This document shows positions 43,290-51,757 of a DNA stretch of 64,000 nucleotides, one piece after another; the stretch's first letter is position 1; the number at the start of each line of letters is the position of its first letter. Origin of the DNA: Pelorhabdus rhamnosifermentans (GTDB taxonomy: Bacteria > Bacillota > Negativicutes > UMGS1260); assembly GCF_018835585.1 (NCBI RefSeq), contig NZ_JAHGVE010000003.1:62001-126000 (forward strand). The letters run 5' to 3'. The position numbers and the translations under genes are program-made. The notes beneath the pieces are model-generated. The model saw only the letters and a program-made list of their open reading frames with translations, did not search any database and was not told where the DNA came from.

Positions 43290-44600
43290 ATGCGCGTAAT
43301 AACGAAAAAGACAGTAGTTTTCCTGTTATTGATGGTAACATTAACAAGTATGTTAGCTGGGTGTGGGGGAAAAGAAAGTGCAAGTACGAATACAAAGAAA
43401 CCAGTCGAAATAGAATTTTGGTATGGGTTAGGGGGAAAACTTGGTGAGAATATGCAACAAAAAATCAACGAATTCAATGCATCACAAAATGAAGTTGTTG
43501 TAAAAGGAGTTGCACAAGGTAGTTACGGTGAAACTTATCAAACGCTTCAAGCAGCTATTGCGGCTAATAAAGCGCCGGCAGTTGTCTTATTGAATAATAA
43601 TCAAATGTATGCCCTTGCACAAAAAAAAGTTCTTGCTCCGTTAGACAGTTATATTGCTAGTGATAACACATTTAATTCTAATGATTTTATTTCTGCGTTT
43701 TATAGTCAAGGCTTGATCAATGGTAAGAGATATGCTTTACCGATGTATGGGACAACTCAGGTTATGTATTATAACAAGGATTTACTACAAGGAGCGCAGG
43801 TTGACCCGAAAACACTAAAAACCTGGGAAGATGTATATGCGGCTGCCAAAAAAATTACCAAGAAGGATGGGAAAGATGTAAGCCTTTATGGTTTTGAACC
43901 AATGTGGGGCGCAGATAATTTAATTGATATGGCTTTGAGTAAAGGTGGGAAAATTTTAAGTGGTGATGGGAAAAAGGTAAACATTGACACCCCAGAATGG
44001 GTAGATTCTTGGGAAGCAGTACGAAAAGCCATATTTGAGGATAAAACAATGAGAATACATTCCGGCGGGCAAGGTTGGGAGTATTGGTATGCGACTATCG
44101 CTGATGTTATGAAGGACCATGCGGCAGGGTATTTGGGATCAAGCGGTGATCAGGGCGATCTTGATTTCACAAAAATTGATGCGGAACCACAACCTGGATG
44201 GCAGGGACATGAGGCAGAGCCTGTTGCAGAAGCTATAACTGTTAGTATACCGGCTATTACCGACAAAGATAAGCAAGAAGCGGCAATTAAATGGATCCAA
44301 TATTTTACAAATGCGGAAGTTAATGCGGATTGGTCGATAAAAACAGGCTATATCACAGTGCGTGAATCAGCAACAAAAGTACAAGCATTCCAAGATTTCG
44401 CGAGTACTCATCCGCAAATTTTAGTTCCTATCGCACAAGCAAGAAGTGCATCTACAGCATTTATAGATCCTACAGGGGGAAAAATCATGGATGCTTTAAA
44501 AAAAGCAGCTGACAAAATTGAAATACAAAATATACCGGCAGTTGTAGCTTTACAAGAGGCTCAGGCTGAAGCGCAGGCTGCGCTAGATGCGATTCAATAG
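43290..44600 (+). CDS. Sugar ABC transporter substrate-binding lipoprotein
   Basis: A 436-residue extracytoplasmic binding protein of SBP family 1. The lipobox LAGC ends at Cys25 after a hydrophobic signal peptide, so it should be anchored to a membrane. IEFWYGLGGKLGENMQQKINEFN is the usual start of UgpB/MalE folds, with YALPMYGTTQVMYYNKDLL and the closing tail rich in Ala/Gln helices. UgpB-like proteins bind glycerol-3-phosphate or its diesters. GGGGG precedes the ATG. The ligand cannot be read from sequence, but the hydrolases in the operon favour a phospho- or ester-linked compound. Confidence 0.92.
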   Translation: MRVITKKTVVFLLLMVTLTSMLAGCGGKESASTNTKKPVEIEFWYGLGGKLGENMQQKINEFNASQNEVVVKGVAQGSYGETYQTLQAAIAANKAPAVVLLNNNQMYALAQKKVLAPLDSYIASDNTFNSNDFISAFYSQGLINGKRYALPMYGTTQVMYYNKDLLQGAQVDPKTLKTWEDVYAAAKKITKKDGKDVSLYGFEPMWGADNLIDMALSKGGKILSGDGKKVNIDTPEWVDSWEAVRKAIFEDKTMRIHSGGQGWEYWYATIADVMKDHAAGYLGSSGDQGDLDFTKIDAEPQPGWQGHEAEPVAEAITVSIPAITDKDKQEAAIKWIQYFTNAEVNADWSIKTGYITVRESATKVQAFQDFASTHPQILVPIAQARSASTAFIDPTGGKIMDALKKAADKIEIQNIPAVVALQEAQAEAQAALDAIQ

Positions 44601-44602
44601 CC

Positions 44603-46117
44603 ATGACAATAACTATCAATGGCTTACTAGGTAGTGGTCAGAAGTTAGCTAGTGAACGCCATCAATTTTTCATTAAAGAATTGTCGGACTGCTTAGAATT
44701 AAAAATTAAGACTCCTTTAAAATCGTGGATACAGGTTCTTTTATGGGACCCAGACGGAAACCTTCGACTACAATGTCTTCATTTGAAAGAAGCTAGCTGT
44801 ATACCAATACATGTTGATCCATTGCAAAATTACCCTGCTGCCATTCCAGGGAAAATAGTGGCTGGGGAATATACGCTTGAGGTAATTGGCAATGGTTTTC
44901 AGAGCATTCCGTATGTGATAGAGGTTAGAGCAGAAATGTCTGCCAACGATGAAAATAGGAATCATTTAACTTATGAGATTTGGTCAAATGGTGATTATGC
45001 TCATGGACCATTATTGCTTAACTGTTATGATGCTGAAAAAATGATAGATGCCGGAGTTAAATGGTATAAGGGAGACTTCCATACCCATACCAATCTGTCT
45101 GACGGTAAGTTATCTCAGGTGGAGTTATTGCACCAGGCTGAACAAATGGAATTGGATTTTATTGTTGCCACAGACCATAATATTTTGCCTGTAATGTGGG
45201 TGAAAGGGAATGTATTGGTTATTCCTGGAATGGAAATCACTTCGCAGTCGAGCCACTTTAATGCTATTGGATTAAATATCTGGTTGGATTTTAGAGGGTC
45301 TTGTTATGATTTAGGATTGTATTCCGAACAAGGGATGAACAGGCTGCTTTCTGAAGCGAAAGAAAAAGGAGCGCTTTGTTCCATTAATCATCCTGCGTTA
45401 GCTCCGTGGCAATGGGAATATACTGATACTCTGCTTGCCAATGTGGATATGTTGGAAATCATTAATGATCCTACATATCCTGGGAATAAAGAAGCCACAG
45501 AAAAGGCGTTAGAACTTTGGACAGCGACATGGAATGAGGGTTATCATATTTGGGGAATTGGTGGAAGCGATAGCCATCTCTTGCCGACAGAAACGTATGA
45601 AGGAGCCAGTAGCCCGTCTTTAGTTGGCGACCCTGGGACGTATGTACTTTCCAATGGGTTATCGGCTAAGGAGATCATCAATGCCGTTCGCCAGGGGCGA
45701 GTATATGTTAGTCGAGGAATCAAGTTAAATATAAAGATCAGATGTCAAGGACAATGCTTTTTTCCGGGTGATGATTTGACATCTCTATTTACACATGCGG
45801 AAGATGAGCATGCGGTAGTCTATTGTATAAAATTGATAGATAGTAAGGATAACTATGACTTAACAATCATTGAAAATGGAGTATCCATCGTCACTATGGG
45901 GATTGAAAGTGAAGTGACCTATCAGATCCCTGTTATGTGGAAAGGCAGTCAATATGTATGGAACAGATTAGATATAAGGAATGCCCATGAGGAAATGGTA
46001 TTGTTTACCAATCCTGTTTACAAAGGGGGAAAAACTCATACAATAGCAAAATTTGGAGAACTTCAGGAATTAGTACGGAGGTCATTGGGTGAAAAATATT
46101 CGAGGCGTACTATTTGA
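44603..46117 (+). CDS. CehA/McbA-family metallohydrolase with PHP domain
   Basis: A 504-residue protein. The first 150 residues look like a beta-sandwich; the PHP metal site follows with KGDFHTHTNLSDGKLSQVELLHQAEQ (HxH), ATDHN, GMEITSQSSHFNAIGLN, INHPALAPW and GGSDSHLL, the usual trinuclear set. After about 390 another beta domain contains YVSRGIKLNIKI. PHP enzymes cut phosphoesters; CehA/McbA relatives also cut carbamates. No signal peptide, so it acts in the cytoplasm on the imported compound. It begins 2 bp after the binding-protein stop with no ribosome site of its own, implying translational coupling. Confidence 0.88.
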   Translation: MTITINGLLGSGQKLASERHQFFIKELSDCLELKIKTPLKSWIQVLLWDPDGNLRLQCLHLKEASCIPIHVDPLQNYPAAIPGKIVAGEYTLEVIGNGFQSIPYVIEVRAEMSANDENRNHLTYEIWSNGDYAHGPLLLNCYDAEKMIDAGVKWYKGDFHTHTNLSDGKLSQVELLHQAEQMELDFIVATDHNILPVMWVKGNVLVIPGMEITSQSSHFNAIGLNIWLDFRGSCYDLGLYSEQGMNRLLSEAKEKGALCSINHPALAPWQWEYTDTLLANVDMLEIINDPTYPGNKEATEKALELWTATWNEGYHIWGIGGSDSHLLPTETYEGASSPSLVGDPGTYVLSNGLSAKEIINAVRQGRVYVSRGIKLNIKIRCQGQCFFPGDDLTSLFTHAEDEHAVVYCIKLIDSKDNYDLTIIENGVSIVTMGIESEVTYQIPVMWKGSQYVWNRLDIRNAHEEMVLFTNPVYKGGKTHTIAKFGELQELVRRSLGEKYSRRTI

Positions 46118-46847
46118 TAAGGATGGGACTTTATTGGATTTTAATTCAATATGGTTGCCTGTTGCATTAGATTTAGTAAATATACTGGTTGCAGAGTACA
46201 GACTAGAGGAAGTAGTTTTGATCAAAAAGCACTTGTTGCAATGCTTAGGTATAAATCAGGGAAGTTTTGAGGCCGATAGTGTGCTGATTTATGGGACGTC
46301 TAGCGATATAGCCAAGGCACTACACAAGACATTTAGAAAAGAAGAAGTGCAGGAAGCGTTATTAGCTGGTTTGGATATAAAAGTGCGATGCGAAATTAAT
46401 CGCCTTGTTTGCGAAAAAGCGGAGTTAATAAGGCCGATTGGCAAGAGTAAAGAACTATTGATAAAACTTAAACGAAAGGGAATATATATTGGAGTGGCCA
46501 CAGCGGATACGGCTGCGTCTGCCAGATTTTGTTTACAGCGCCTGGGGATAGAAGACTATTTTGACTTCATTGGTTGTGATGACGGTGGCAGTATACCTAA
46601 GCCTAATCCGGAATTGTTATATAAATTCTGTGCGGCATGCGGTTTGTATCCAGATGAAGTGGTGGTGATTGGAGATACGGAAACAGATATGAAATTTGCT
46701 AAAAACGGAAATGCGGCGTTGGCCATAGGAGTACTTTCCGGGATTGCCAGTCAGTCGGTCTTACAAACTTCAGCCGATTATGTTATCAATTCCGTTGATG
46801 ATATCTTAGACCAAAACGATAGGCCGCTTTGGGATTACTTGGAATGA
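46089..46847 (+). CDS. HAD-family phosphatase
   Basis: A 252-residue haloacid dehalogenase-fold hydrolase. Motif I is VLFDKDGTLLDF (Asp nucleophile and the Lys-Asp variant), motif II VATADTAAS, motif III Lys in PKPNPELLYKFC and motif IV VIGDTETDMKFA. An alpha-helical cap sits between motifs I and II. It resembles phosphoglycolate-phosphatase-like and glycerol-phosphate-like enzymes. It starts at GTG 46089, 6-7 nt after ACGGAGG, inside the last 29 bp of the PHP gene. Placed after a PHP esterase, it is well suited to remove the phosphate left after diester cleavage. Confidence 0.9.
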   Translation: MKNIRGVLFDKDGTLLDFNSIWLPVALDLVNILVAEYRLEEVVLIKKHLLQCLGINQGSFEADSVLIYGTSSDIAKALHKTFRKEEVQEALLAGLDIKVRCEINRLVCEKAELIRPIGKSKELLIKLKRKGIYIGVATADTAASARFCLQRLGIEDYFDFIGCDDGGSIPKPNPELLYKFCAACGLYPDEVVVIGDTETDMKFAKNGNAALAIGVLSGIASQSVLQTSADYVINSVDDILDQNDRPLWDYLE

Positions 46848-46875
46848 AAATACAAAATTATTTGTAGGAGAAAAA

Positions 46876-47988
46876 ATGGCTACACTGTCTTTAAAACATA
46901 TATATAAAACATATTCCGATAATGAAAATGTTATCAATGACTTTAATCTTGAAATAGCCGACCAAGATTTTGTGGTATTAGTTGGACCGTCGGGTTGTGG
47001 GAAATCTTCTGTTTTAAGAATGATAGCCGGGCTTGAAGATATCTCAAAAGGTGAAATTTATATAGGAGAAAGACTTGTCAATGCGATAGCACCTAAAGAG
47101 CGGGATATTGCTATGGTTTTTCAAAATTACGCTCTCTATCCGCACATGTCGGTATATGACAATATGGCTTTTGGATTAAAAATGCGCAAGGTGCCGCAGA
47201 AACAAATTGATGAAAAGGTTCAGCAGGCTGCTAACATACTGAATATATCCCATTTATTAGACAGAAGGCCAAAAGCTCTTTCAGGGGGACAAAAACAGCG
47301 GGTGGCGTTAGGACGCGCGATTGTACGCGAGCCGAAGGTCTTTCTTATGGATGAACCCTTATCGAATTTAGATGCTAAACTTAGAACTCAAATGAGATCT
47401 GAGATTATTCGATTACATAAAAAACTACGAACTACATTTATCTATGTTACGCATGATCAGGTAGAAGCAATGACCATGGGAACTAAGATCGTGGTTATGG
47501 ATGAAGGGATTATTCAACAGATTGATTCTCCGGCGTCCATTTATCACAAGCCGGCCAATGTGTTTGTTGCAGGCTTCATGGGAACTCCGCAAATGAATTT
47601 TCTCCGAGGGTCGGTAATTGCAAAAGATCAAGAAGTACTGATTGATTTTGGTGAAAGTTGTATTACTTTGTCATCCGATATAGGAAAGTTAATTAAGCAA
47701 GCAGGCTACGGAGGGAAAACCATAATTATTGGCATAAGACCGGAAGATATTCAATTGTCTCAAACGTACATTTCGCAACACAGCAAGGCTGCCTTTGAAG
47801 CCGAGGTTCAATTTACGGAACTGATGGGAGCAGAAAGTTTGATCTATCTTGCTAAAAACAAGGAAAGTATTACCGTTAGAATTAATGGTGTATCGCACGC
47901 TAAAATAGGTGACATTATAAAATTTGCACTCGATGAAACGAAGATACACTTTTTTGACCCAGACAGTGAACGTAACATATTCAAGTAA
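46876..47988 (+). CDS. ABC transporter ATP-binding protein (UgpC/MsmK/MalK type)
   Basis: A 370-residue ATPase. Walker A is GPSGCGKSS, Q-loop in VFQNYALYPHMSV, signature LSGGQKQRV, Walker B FLMDEPLSNLD and H-loop YVTHDQ. The C-terminal TOBE/OB domain (about 240-370), with IIIGIRPEDIQLS, is typical for the sugar importer group. AGGAG lies 5 nt before the ATG. It is the motor for the two permeases upstream and the last of six genes. The operon carries its own ATPase rather than sharing a common MsmK. Confidence 0.94.
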   Translation: MATLSLKHIYKTYSDNENVINDFNLEIADQDFVVLVGPSGCGKSSVLRMIAGLEDISKGEIYIGERLVNAIAPKERDIAMVFQNYALYPHMSVYDNMAFGLKMRKVPQKQIDEKVQQAANILNISHLLDRRPKALSGGQKQRVALGRAIVREPKVFLMDEPLSNLDAKLRTQMRSEIIRLHKKLRTTFIYVTHDQVEAMTMGTKIVVMDEGIIQQIDSPASIYHKPANVFVAGFMGTPQMNFLRGSVIAKDQEVLIDFGESCITLSSDIGKLIKQAGYGGKTIIIGIRPEDIQLSQTYISQHSKAAFEAEVQFTELMGAESLIYLAKNKESITVRINGVSHAKIGDIIKFALDETKIHFFDPDSERNIFK

Positions 47989-48171
47989 ATATTCGACATC
48001 ATAATGAGTGATTCTCTTGCGATGCTCTTATTCTTATGATTTGCCTAAATTCGATAAATGCCTTGATAAGAACATCGACAAGTTTATCGAAAAATATTTA
48101 TCTCAATTTATATAACTAAGGAAAACTAGCCAAATTCACCTGTACGCATAGCTAGATATAGTTCAGGTTGT

Positions 48172-48200
48172 TGGACAGACTCCTAGAACCTATTTAAAAT
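48172..48200 (+). promoter_or_regulatory. Candidate promoter of the porin-like gene
   Basis: TGGACA (48172-48177) and TAAAAT (48195-48200) are 17 nt apart; the start would fall near 48207. The 260 bp before the porin otherwise show no gene. Confidence 0.5.
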
Positions 48201-48263
48201 TGAATTTTTTTTAATATAACCTAAAGATGTCTATTCAATATTTATTTTATGGGGGAATTAGCA

Positions 48264-49304
48264 ATGAAAAAAATATTATTAGCAACTCTGACGGCAAGTA
48301 TCATCATCTCAGGAGCAGGGACTACGTTTGCGGCCGAAGATTCTAATCAAGAAATGAAGCTTGATGGTAGTTTGTCCATACATTATCGTGATCAGCTTGA
48401 TAAAAGTAATGGTGCAGATACTACTAAAACGGGTTGGAAGACTACATTGACATTAAATATAGATGCACCATTAGCTAAAAATCTGGATGCTTATGCAAGC
48501 TTAAATTACCAAAATATTAATAGTAATGCAGGTGCTGGTTGGATTAATGATCATGAACCTAGTGGTGCTGATAAGAATTACGCTGCGCTTAGTGCATATG
48601 GCTTAAAATATAACAATAACGGATATTCTTATGTTGTTGGTTCTCAGGATATAACACTTGGTGGCGGACTTGCTTATGACAATGGTTATATTGGTAAAAA
48701 TAATTTACCATATGCTTTGAATGTCAGCAAAAAAGTCGGCGCTACTGATCTTAACGTAATTGTTGCCAAAACAAATTATCAAGCTGGTATCGAAAATGAT
48801 AAATTTTATGCAGTGCAGGGTAGTTATGCCATTACTCCTGAAACTAACCTAGGTGCAATGTTTGCTCATGTATCTTATGGTAAGAAAACTCTGAGCACTT
48901 ATCATTTACCGGATAGCCATGTTAATTTTTATAGTGTTTATGGTTCACATAAATTATCGGATCAGGTTACTCTCTCTGCCGAATATCTAAAATCTAGCAC
49001 GAAAACTGATAATCAAGCTTATCAAACCAATTTGAGCTATAAGCTTGATGGAAAAAATACATTGTCGGTAGGCTATTATCATGCAGAAGACCAAAGCGAT
49101 ATTGTAGACTACAATGAGGCGGACATGACAACTACCTGTAATACTAATACGCAAGGCTATACTGTCTCATGGAAGCATAATTTTGAGAAAAATATTAGCT
49201 TGAAGATAGGCTATTTAAATTATACTAAGATAAATGCTACTTCAAACATTGCTGGTGGTACCGACCGCAATAGATTTTATTCGACGGCAACAATAAGTTT
49301 CTAA
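48264..49304 (+). CDS. Outer-membrane beta-barrel protein (porin-like)
   Basis: A 346-residue protein. A Sec signal peptide MKKILLATLTASIIISGAGTTFAA is followed by alternating polar/hydrophobic strands rich in Tyr, Asn and Gly, for example SLSIHYRDQL, LDAYASLNYQNI, YSYVVGSQDITLGGGLAYDNG, and it ends FYSTATISF, the terminal Phe required for barrel insertion. No SLH domain precedes the barrel. A strong GGGGGA site supports ATG 48264. It is good evidence that this organism has an outer membrane. Its position behind the importer operon suggests it admits the same substrate, although it has its own promoter. Confidence 0.88.
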   Translation: MKKILLATLTASIIISGAGTTFAAEDSNQEMKLDGSLSIHYRDQLDKSNGADTTKTGWKTTLTLNIDAPLAKNLDAYASLNYQNINSNAGAGWINDHEPSGADKNYAALSAYGLKYNNNGYSYVVGSQDITLGGGLAYDNGYIGKNNLPYALNVSKKVGATDLNVIVAKTNYQAGIENDKFYAVQGSYAITPETNLGAMFAHVSYGKKTLSTYHLPDSHVNFYSVYGSHKLSDQVTLSAEYLKSSTKTDNQAYQTNLSYKLDGKNTLSVGYYHAEDQSDIVDYNEADMTTTCNTNTQGYTVSWKHNFEKNISLKIGYLNYTKINATSNIAGGTDRNRFYSTATISF

Positions 49305-49320
49305 TTAGTTACTTATTTTG

Positions 49321-49336
49321 CTGCCACGCGTGGCAG
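49321..49336. repeat. 16-bp GC-rich perfect palindrome
   Basis: CTGCCACGCGTGGCAG lies 16 bp after the porin stop. It can fold as a short hairpin that may protect the 3' end; no T run follows. Confidence 0.5.
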
Positions 49337-49360
49337 GACAAATTAAAATATTGTATCAAC

Positions 49361-49400
49361 AATAAGATCAACACCTATTTATAGCTGTGTTGGTCTTATT
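49361..49400. terminator. Bidirectional terminator between porin-like gene and M14 peptidase
   Basis: AATAAGATCAACAC (49361-49374) pairs with GTGTTGGTCTTATT (49387-49400) with one wobble; genes on both sides run toward it. Confidence 0.7.
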
Positions 49401-49477
49401 GCTAACAAAAACCAAATGCTAGGCATGATTATTCCAAATATGTTCTTGCTGGGCTGGACTTTCCGAAATGCGCGTAT

Positions 49478-50578
49478 TTAGGGGCTCTGGGCGATTAGGA
49501 AAAGAAAACCTTTAAATTGATTTTTTGTAAGATTTTCCTGGCTGGCAGGCATATTGGAAACGAAGTTATCGTCGCAAGCCATTTCAATACCCAAAGCGAT
49601 CATGCCTTGTGATGCCGCCCAATCGATGGCAGCACCGGGAGCAAGGGTTGATGATGGGAGCGATAGCCATACAAAAGGTTTTTGTAGAAGGGGAGTTTGT
49701 TTGAAAACAAACTCTTTAATTTTATAGGTGCGCATTGCGGCATAGGGTGCCCTTTTGTCATTTGGATCATTGATTATCTCACATAGTTTATTGCTGATGA
49801 ATTCATATTTGGCAAGTTCCTGCTGATTGAATTCCTGATCTTCAGTGTAGGAAAAAGGAATGAGGATATCCCCCTGCATGAAAGTAGATGTGCCTGTATG
49901 ATAATCAACAAATAACTTTATATTTTTATGGCTTGAAATAAATGCACTTAGCATTTTTGTTTCTGTCTCTGAAAACGGATGATCACCATGGTAGTATTGG
50001 TCGTCAGGGGTATTCATACTCTTGGCGAATGCATCAGTCGTTGGTGCATCCCAATGATACCCCCAGTTCCGGTTTAGGTCGACACCATAAATGTTTGAGC
50101 CCACGGGCTTACGGTTTTTACGCCAGTTAAAAGGAGGTTCATCACTATTTAAGTCATAATCAACGCCATCTGGGTTTACCATTGGAGCTATGTAGACTGT
50201 TTTTTCATCTAAAAGCTTTGTGATGTCAGCGTCCATGCCATAATTACTTAAAAGAAGCTTAACAAAGCCCATGCCCGTTTTTGTTGTTGCATGCTCACCT
50301 GAATGTTGTGCAAAGGTAGCCATTAATCCTGATTTATCAGCTTTTCCTGTTTTATTGCCAATCTCTAATATTATAATTGATCGGCCTTCATATGTCTTAG
50401 CAATTTCGTGAACTGACAATATTTGAGGATATCGTGATGCAAGAGTGCTAATTTCAGCTGTCATTTGTTGATAACTATAAAAATTATCTTTTATTGTTTG
50501 CTTTGATGGAGTGCATCCTGAAATTAACAAGCTTAGTGCTATTATTATTAGCACTGACTTAATGATCAGACGCCGCAT
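49478..50578 (-). CDS. M14-family zinc carboxypeptidase, lipoprotein
   Basis: A 366-residue extracytoplasmic protein. The N-terminus MRRLIIKSVLIIIALSLLISGC is a lipoprotein signal with Cys22. The M14 metal site is in AQHSGEHATTK (HxxE) and VDYHTGTST (distal His); substrate Arg/Asn are in GVDLNRNWGYHWD, and the catalytic Glu in LGIEMACDDNF. M14 enzymes remove C-terminal residues or cut cell-wall gamma-glutamyl peptides. AAGGAG lies 8 nt before ATG 50578; longer frames are rejected. It is monocistronic. Anchored at the cell envelope it may recycle murein peptides or feed on peptides. Confidence 0.9.
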   Translation of the reverse strand: MRRLIIKSVLIIIALSLLISGCTPSKQTIKDNFYSYQQMTAEISTLASRYPQILSVHEIAKTYEGRSIIILEIGNKTGKADKSGLMATFAQHSGEHATTKTGMGFVKLLLSNYGMDADITKLLDEKTVYIAPMVNPDGVDYDLNSDEPPFNWRKNRKPVGSNIYGVDLNRNWGYHWDAPTTDAFAKSMNTPDDQYYHGDHPFSETETKMLSAFISSHKNIKLFVDYHTGTSTFMQGDILIPFSYTEDQEFNQQELAKYEFISNKLCEIINDPNDKRAPYAAMRTYKIKEFVFKQTPLLQKPFVWLSLPSSTLAPGAAIDWAASQGMIALGIEMACDDNFVSNMPASQENLTKNQFKGFLFLIAQSP

Positions 50579-50638
50579 AAGATGTGCTCCTTTCATTTTT
50601 TCAATTAAAATGTGATTGCCATGAAATGAAGATGACAT

Positions 50639-50688
50639 AAATATGGATATGAAGTGCTTTACTGTCCATTCATTTCATATCCATATTT
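50639..50688. repeat. 18-bp inverted repeat upstream of the M14 gene
   Basis: Bases 50639-50656 pair with 50671-50688 with a single G-T mismatch and a 14-nt loop. It lies 61 bp upstream of the M14 start and is not placed to end a known transcript on the minus strand; it may be an operator or a terminator of something unseen. Confidence 0.45.
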
Positions 50689-50853
50689 AATACTTATTAC
50701 ACTATAAATGTAAAACATATTTATCTTGGTGTCAAGTTTATTTTACTTTTGGATAAATAACATTATTAAGATTTAAAAATTCTGTATAGAATAAGAGCTT
50801 TTGACTTGCCAATATAATTAAATGAATGGATTTATTTATAATATTTCCAGCTA

Positions 50854-50955
50854 TTGACAATGAGGAGGGCTGCTGTTATATTGTATTTATAAACTTTATA
50901 AGTAACGGGCAATGAAGCCTTTGCATGTTTTTTTCATGCAAAGGCTTCATTGATT
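50854..50955 (+). ncRNA. Promoter followed at once by a terminator-like hairpin: candidate sRNA or attenuator
   Basis: TTGACA (50854-50859) and TATATT (50877-50882) are exactly 17 nt apart. About 22 nt after the predicted start a perfect 17-bp stem (50911-50927 with 50935-50951) occurs with a 7-nt T-rich loop, then GATTTATTTC. The product would be about 65 nt, or a leader regulating the P-II gene 228 bp further on. No Rfam family is recognised. Confidence 0.45.
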
Positions 50956-51182
50956 TATTTCGAACAGTGACATCTTATCCGCGGCTTTTTCCGCACAAGA
51001 ACTTTCTTATGCTAGCAAGGGATGAGTTGTTGTTGTAATTAGGATATTTTGAACAAAGAGAGAGAGGCTATACATATCAGGATATTATTGGTTCAGTTGT
51101 TAGTGAAGAACAGGTGTTTGAGGACTTAAGCGCAAATTGAGAGCAATAACACAAGTAAGTTTATCATTAGAGGAGGCGTCCC

Positions 51183-51542
51183 ATGAGAAAATTAACGAAA
51201 GTTGAAATTATTACCCGACCCGACAAACTGGACGAATTAAAAGAAGCTCTTAATGCTATTGGTGTGGCAGGTATGACTGTTACCCAAGTGTTTGGCTGTG
51301 GGTTGACTAAAGGTCACAAAGAAATATATCGCGGTAAAGAATTTAATATTAACTTAGTTCCTAAGGTAAAGCTGGAAACCGTTATTTGTGAGATTCCCGT
51401 AGATCTAGTGGTGGAAACAGCCAAAAGAGTTTGTCAAACAGGTGAAGTTGGGGATGGAAAAATCTTTGTTTATGGGTTGGAAAATGCGGTTCGCATCCGT
51501 ACTGGTGAAACGGGCGACATTGCTATCATTGATCCGGCTTGA
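51183..51542 (+). CDS. P-II family nitrogen regulatory protein
   Basis: A 119-residue P-II protein. The fold begins MRKLTKVEIITRPDKLDELKEALNAIGVAGMTVTQVFGCG; the T-loop is KGHKEIYRGKEFNINLVPKVKLE and the nucleotide-binding B-loop TGEVGDGKIFVYGLENAVRIRTGE. At the T-loop tip RGKEF replaces the RGxEY whose Tyr51 is uridylylated in enterobacterial GlnB/GlnK, so this copy cannot be modified at that Tyr. It should still bind ATP/ADP and 2-oxoglutarate. GAGGAGG precedes the ATG. No amtB, glnA or nif gene adjoins it. The region just before, 50956-51182, holds no convincing gene. Confidence 0.92.
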   Translation: MRKLTKVEIITRPDKLDELKEALNAIGVAGMTVTQVFGCGLTKGHKEIYRGKEFNINLVPKVKLETVICEIPVDLVVETAKRVCQTGEVGDGKIFVYGLENAVRIRTGETGDIAIIDPA

Positions 51543-51668
51543 TAAAATGTCCATTCTATCCATCATCTTTATGATAATAGGCCCTTTGTTGACATGAGAT
51601 AGGGCACCTCAATTTTTCGTACGCAGTAATATTATTGCAAATTAAGTTCAGTATACAATGATACATTA

Positions 51669-51697
51669 TTGACATGATGACGATACATAAATATAAT
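51669..51697 (+). promoter_or_regulatory. Consensus sigma-A promoter of the LivJ-type gene
   Basis: TTGACA (51669-51674), 17 nt, TATAAT (51692-51697): a perfect match. The start would be near 51704, about 54 nt before the ATG. Confidence 0.8.
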
Positions 51698-51757
51698 TAA
51701 TAATAAACATGAAAATACACTGTATACGAACAAAAAGGGAAAACAAGGAGGAGACTT

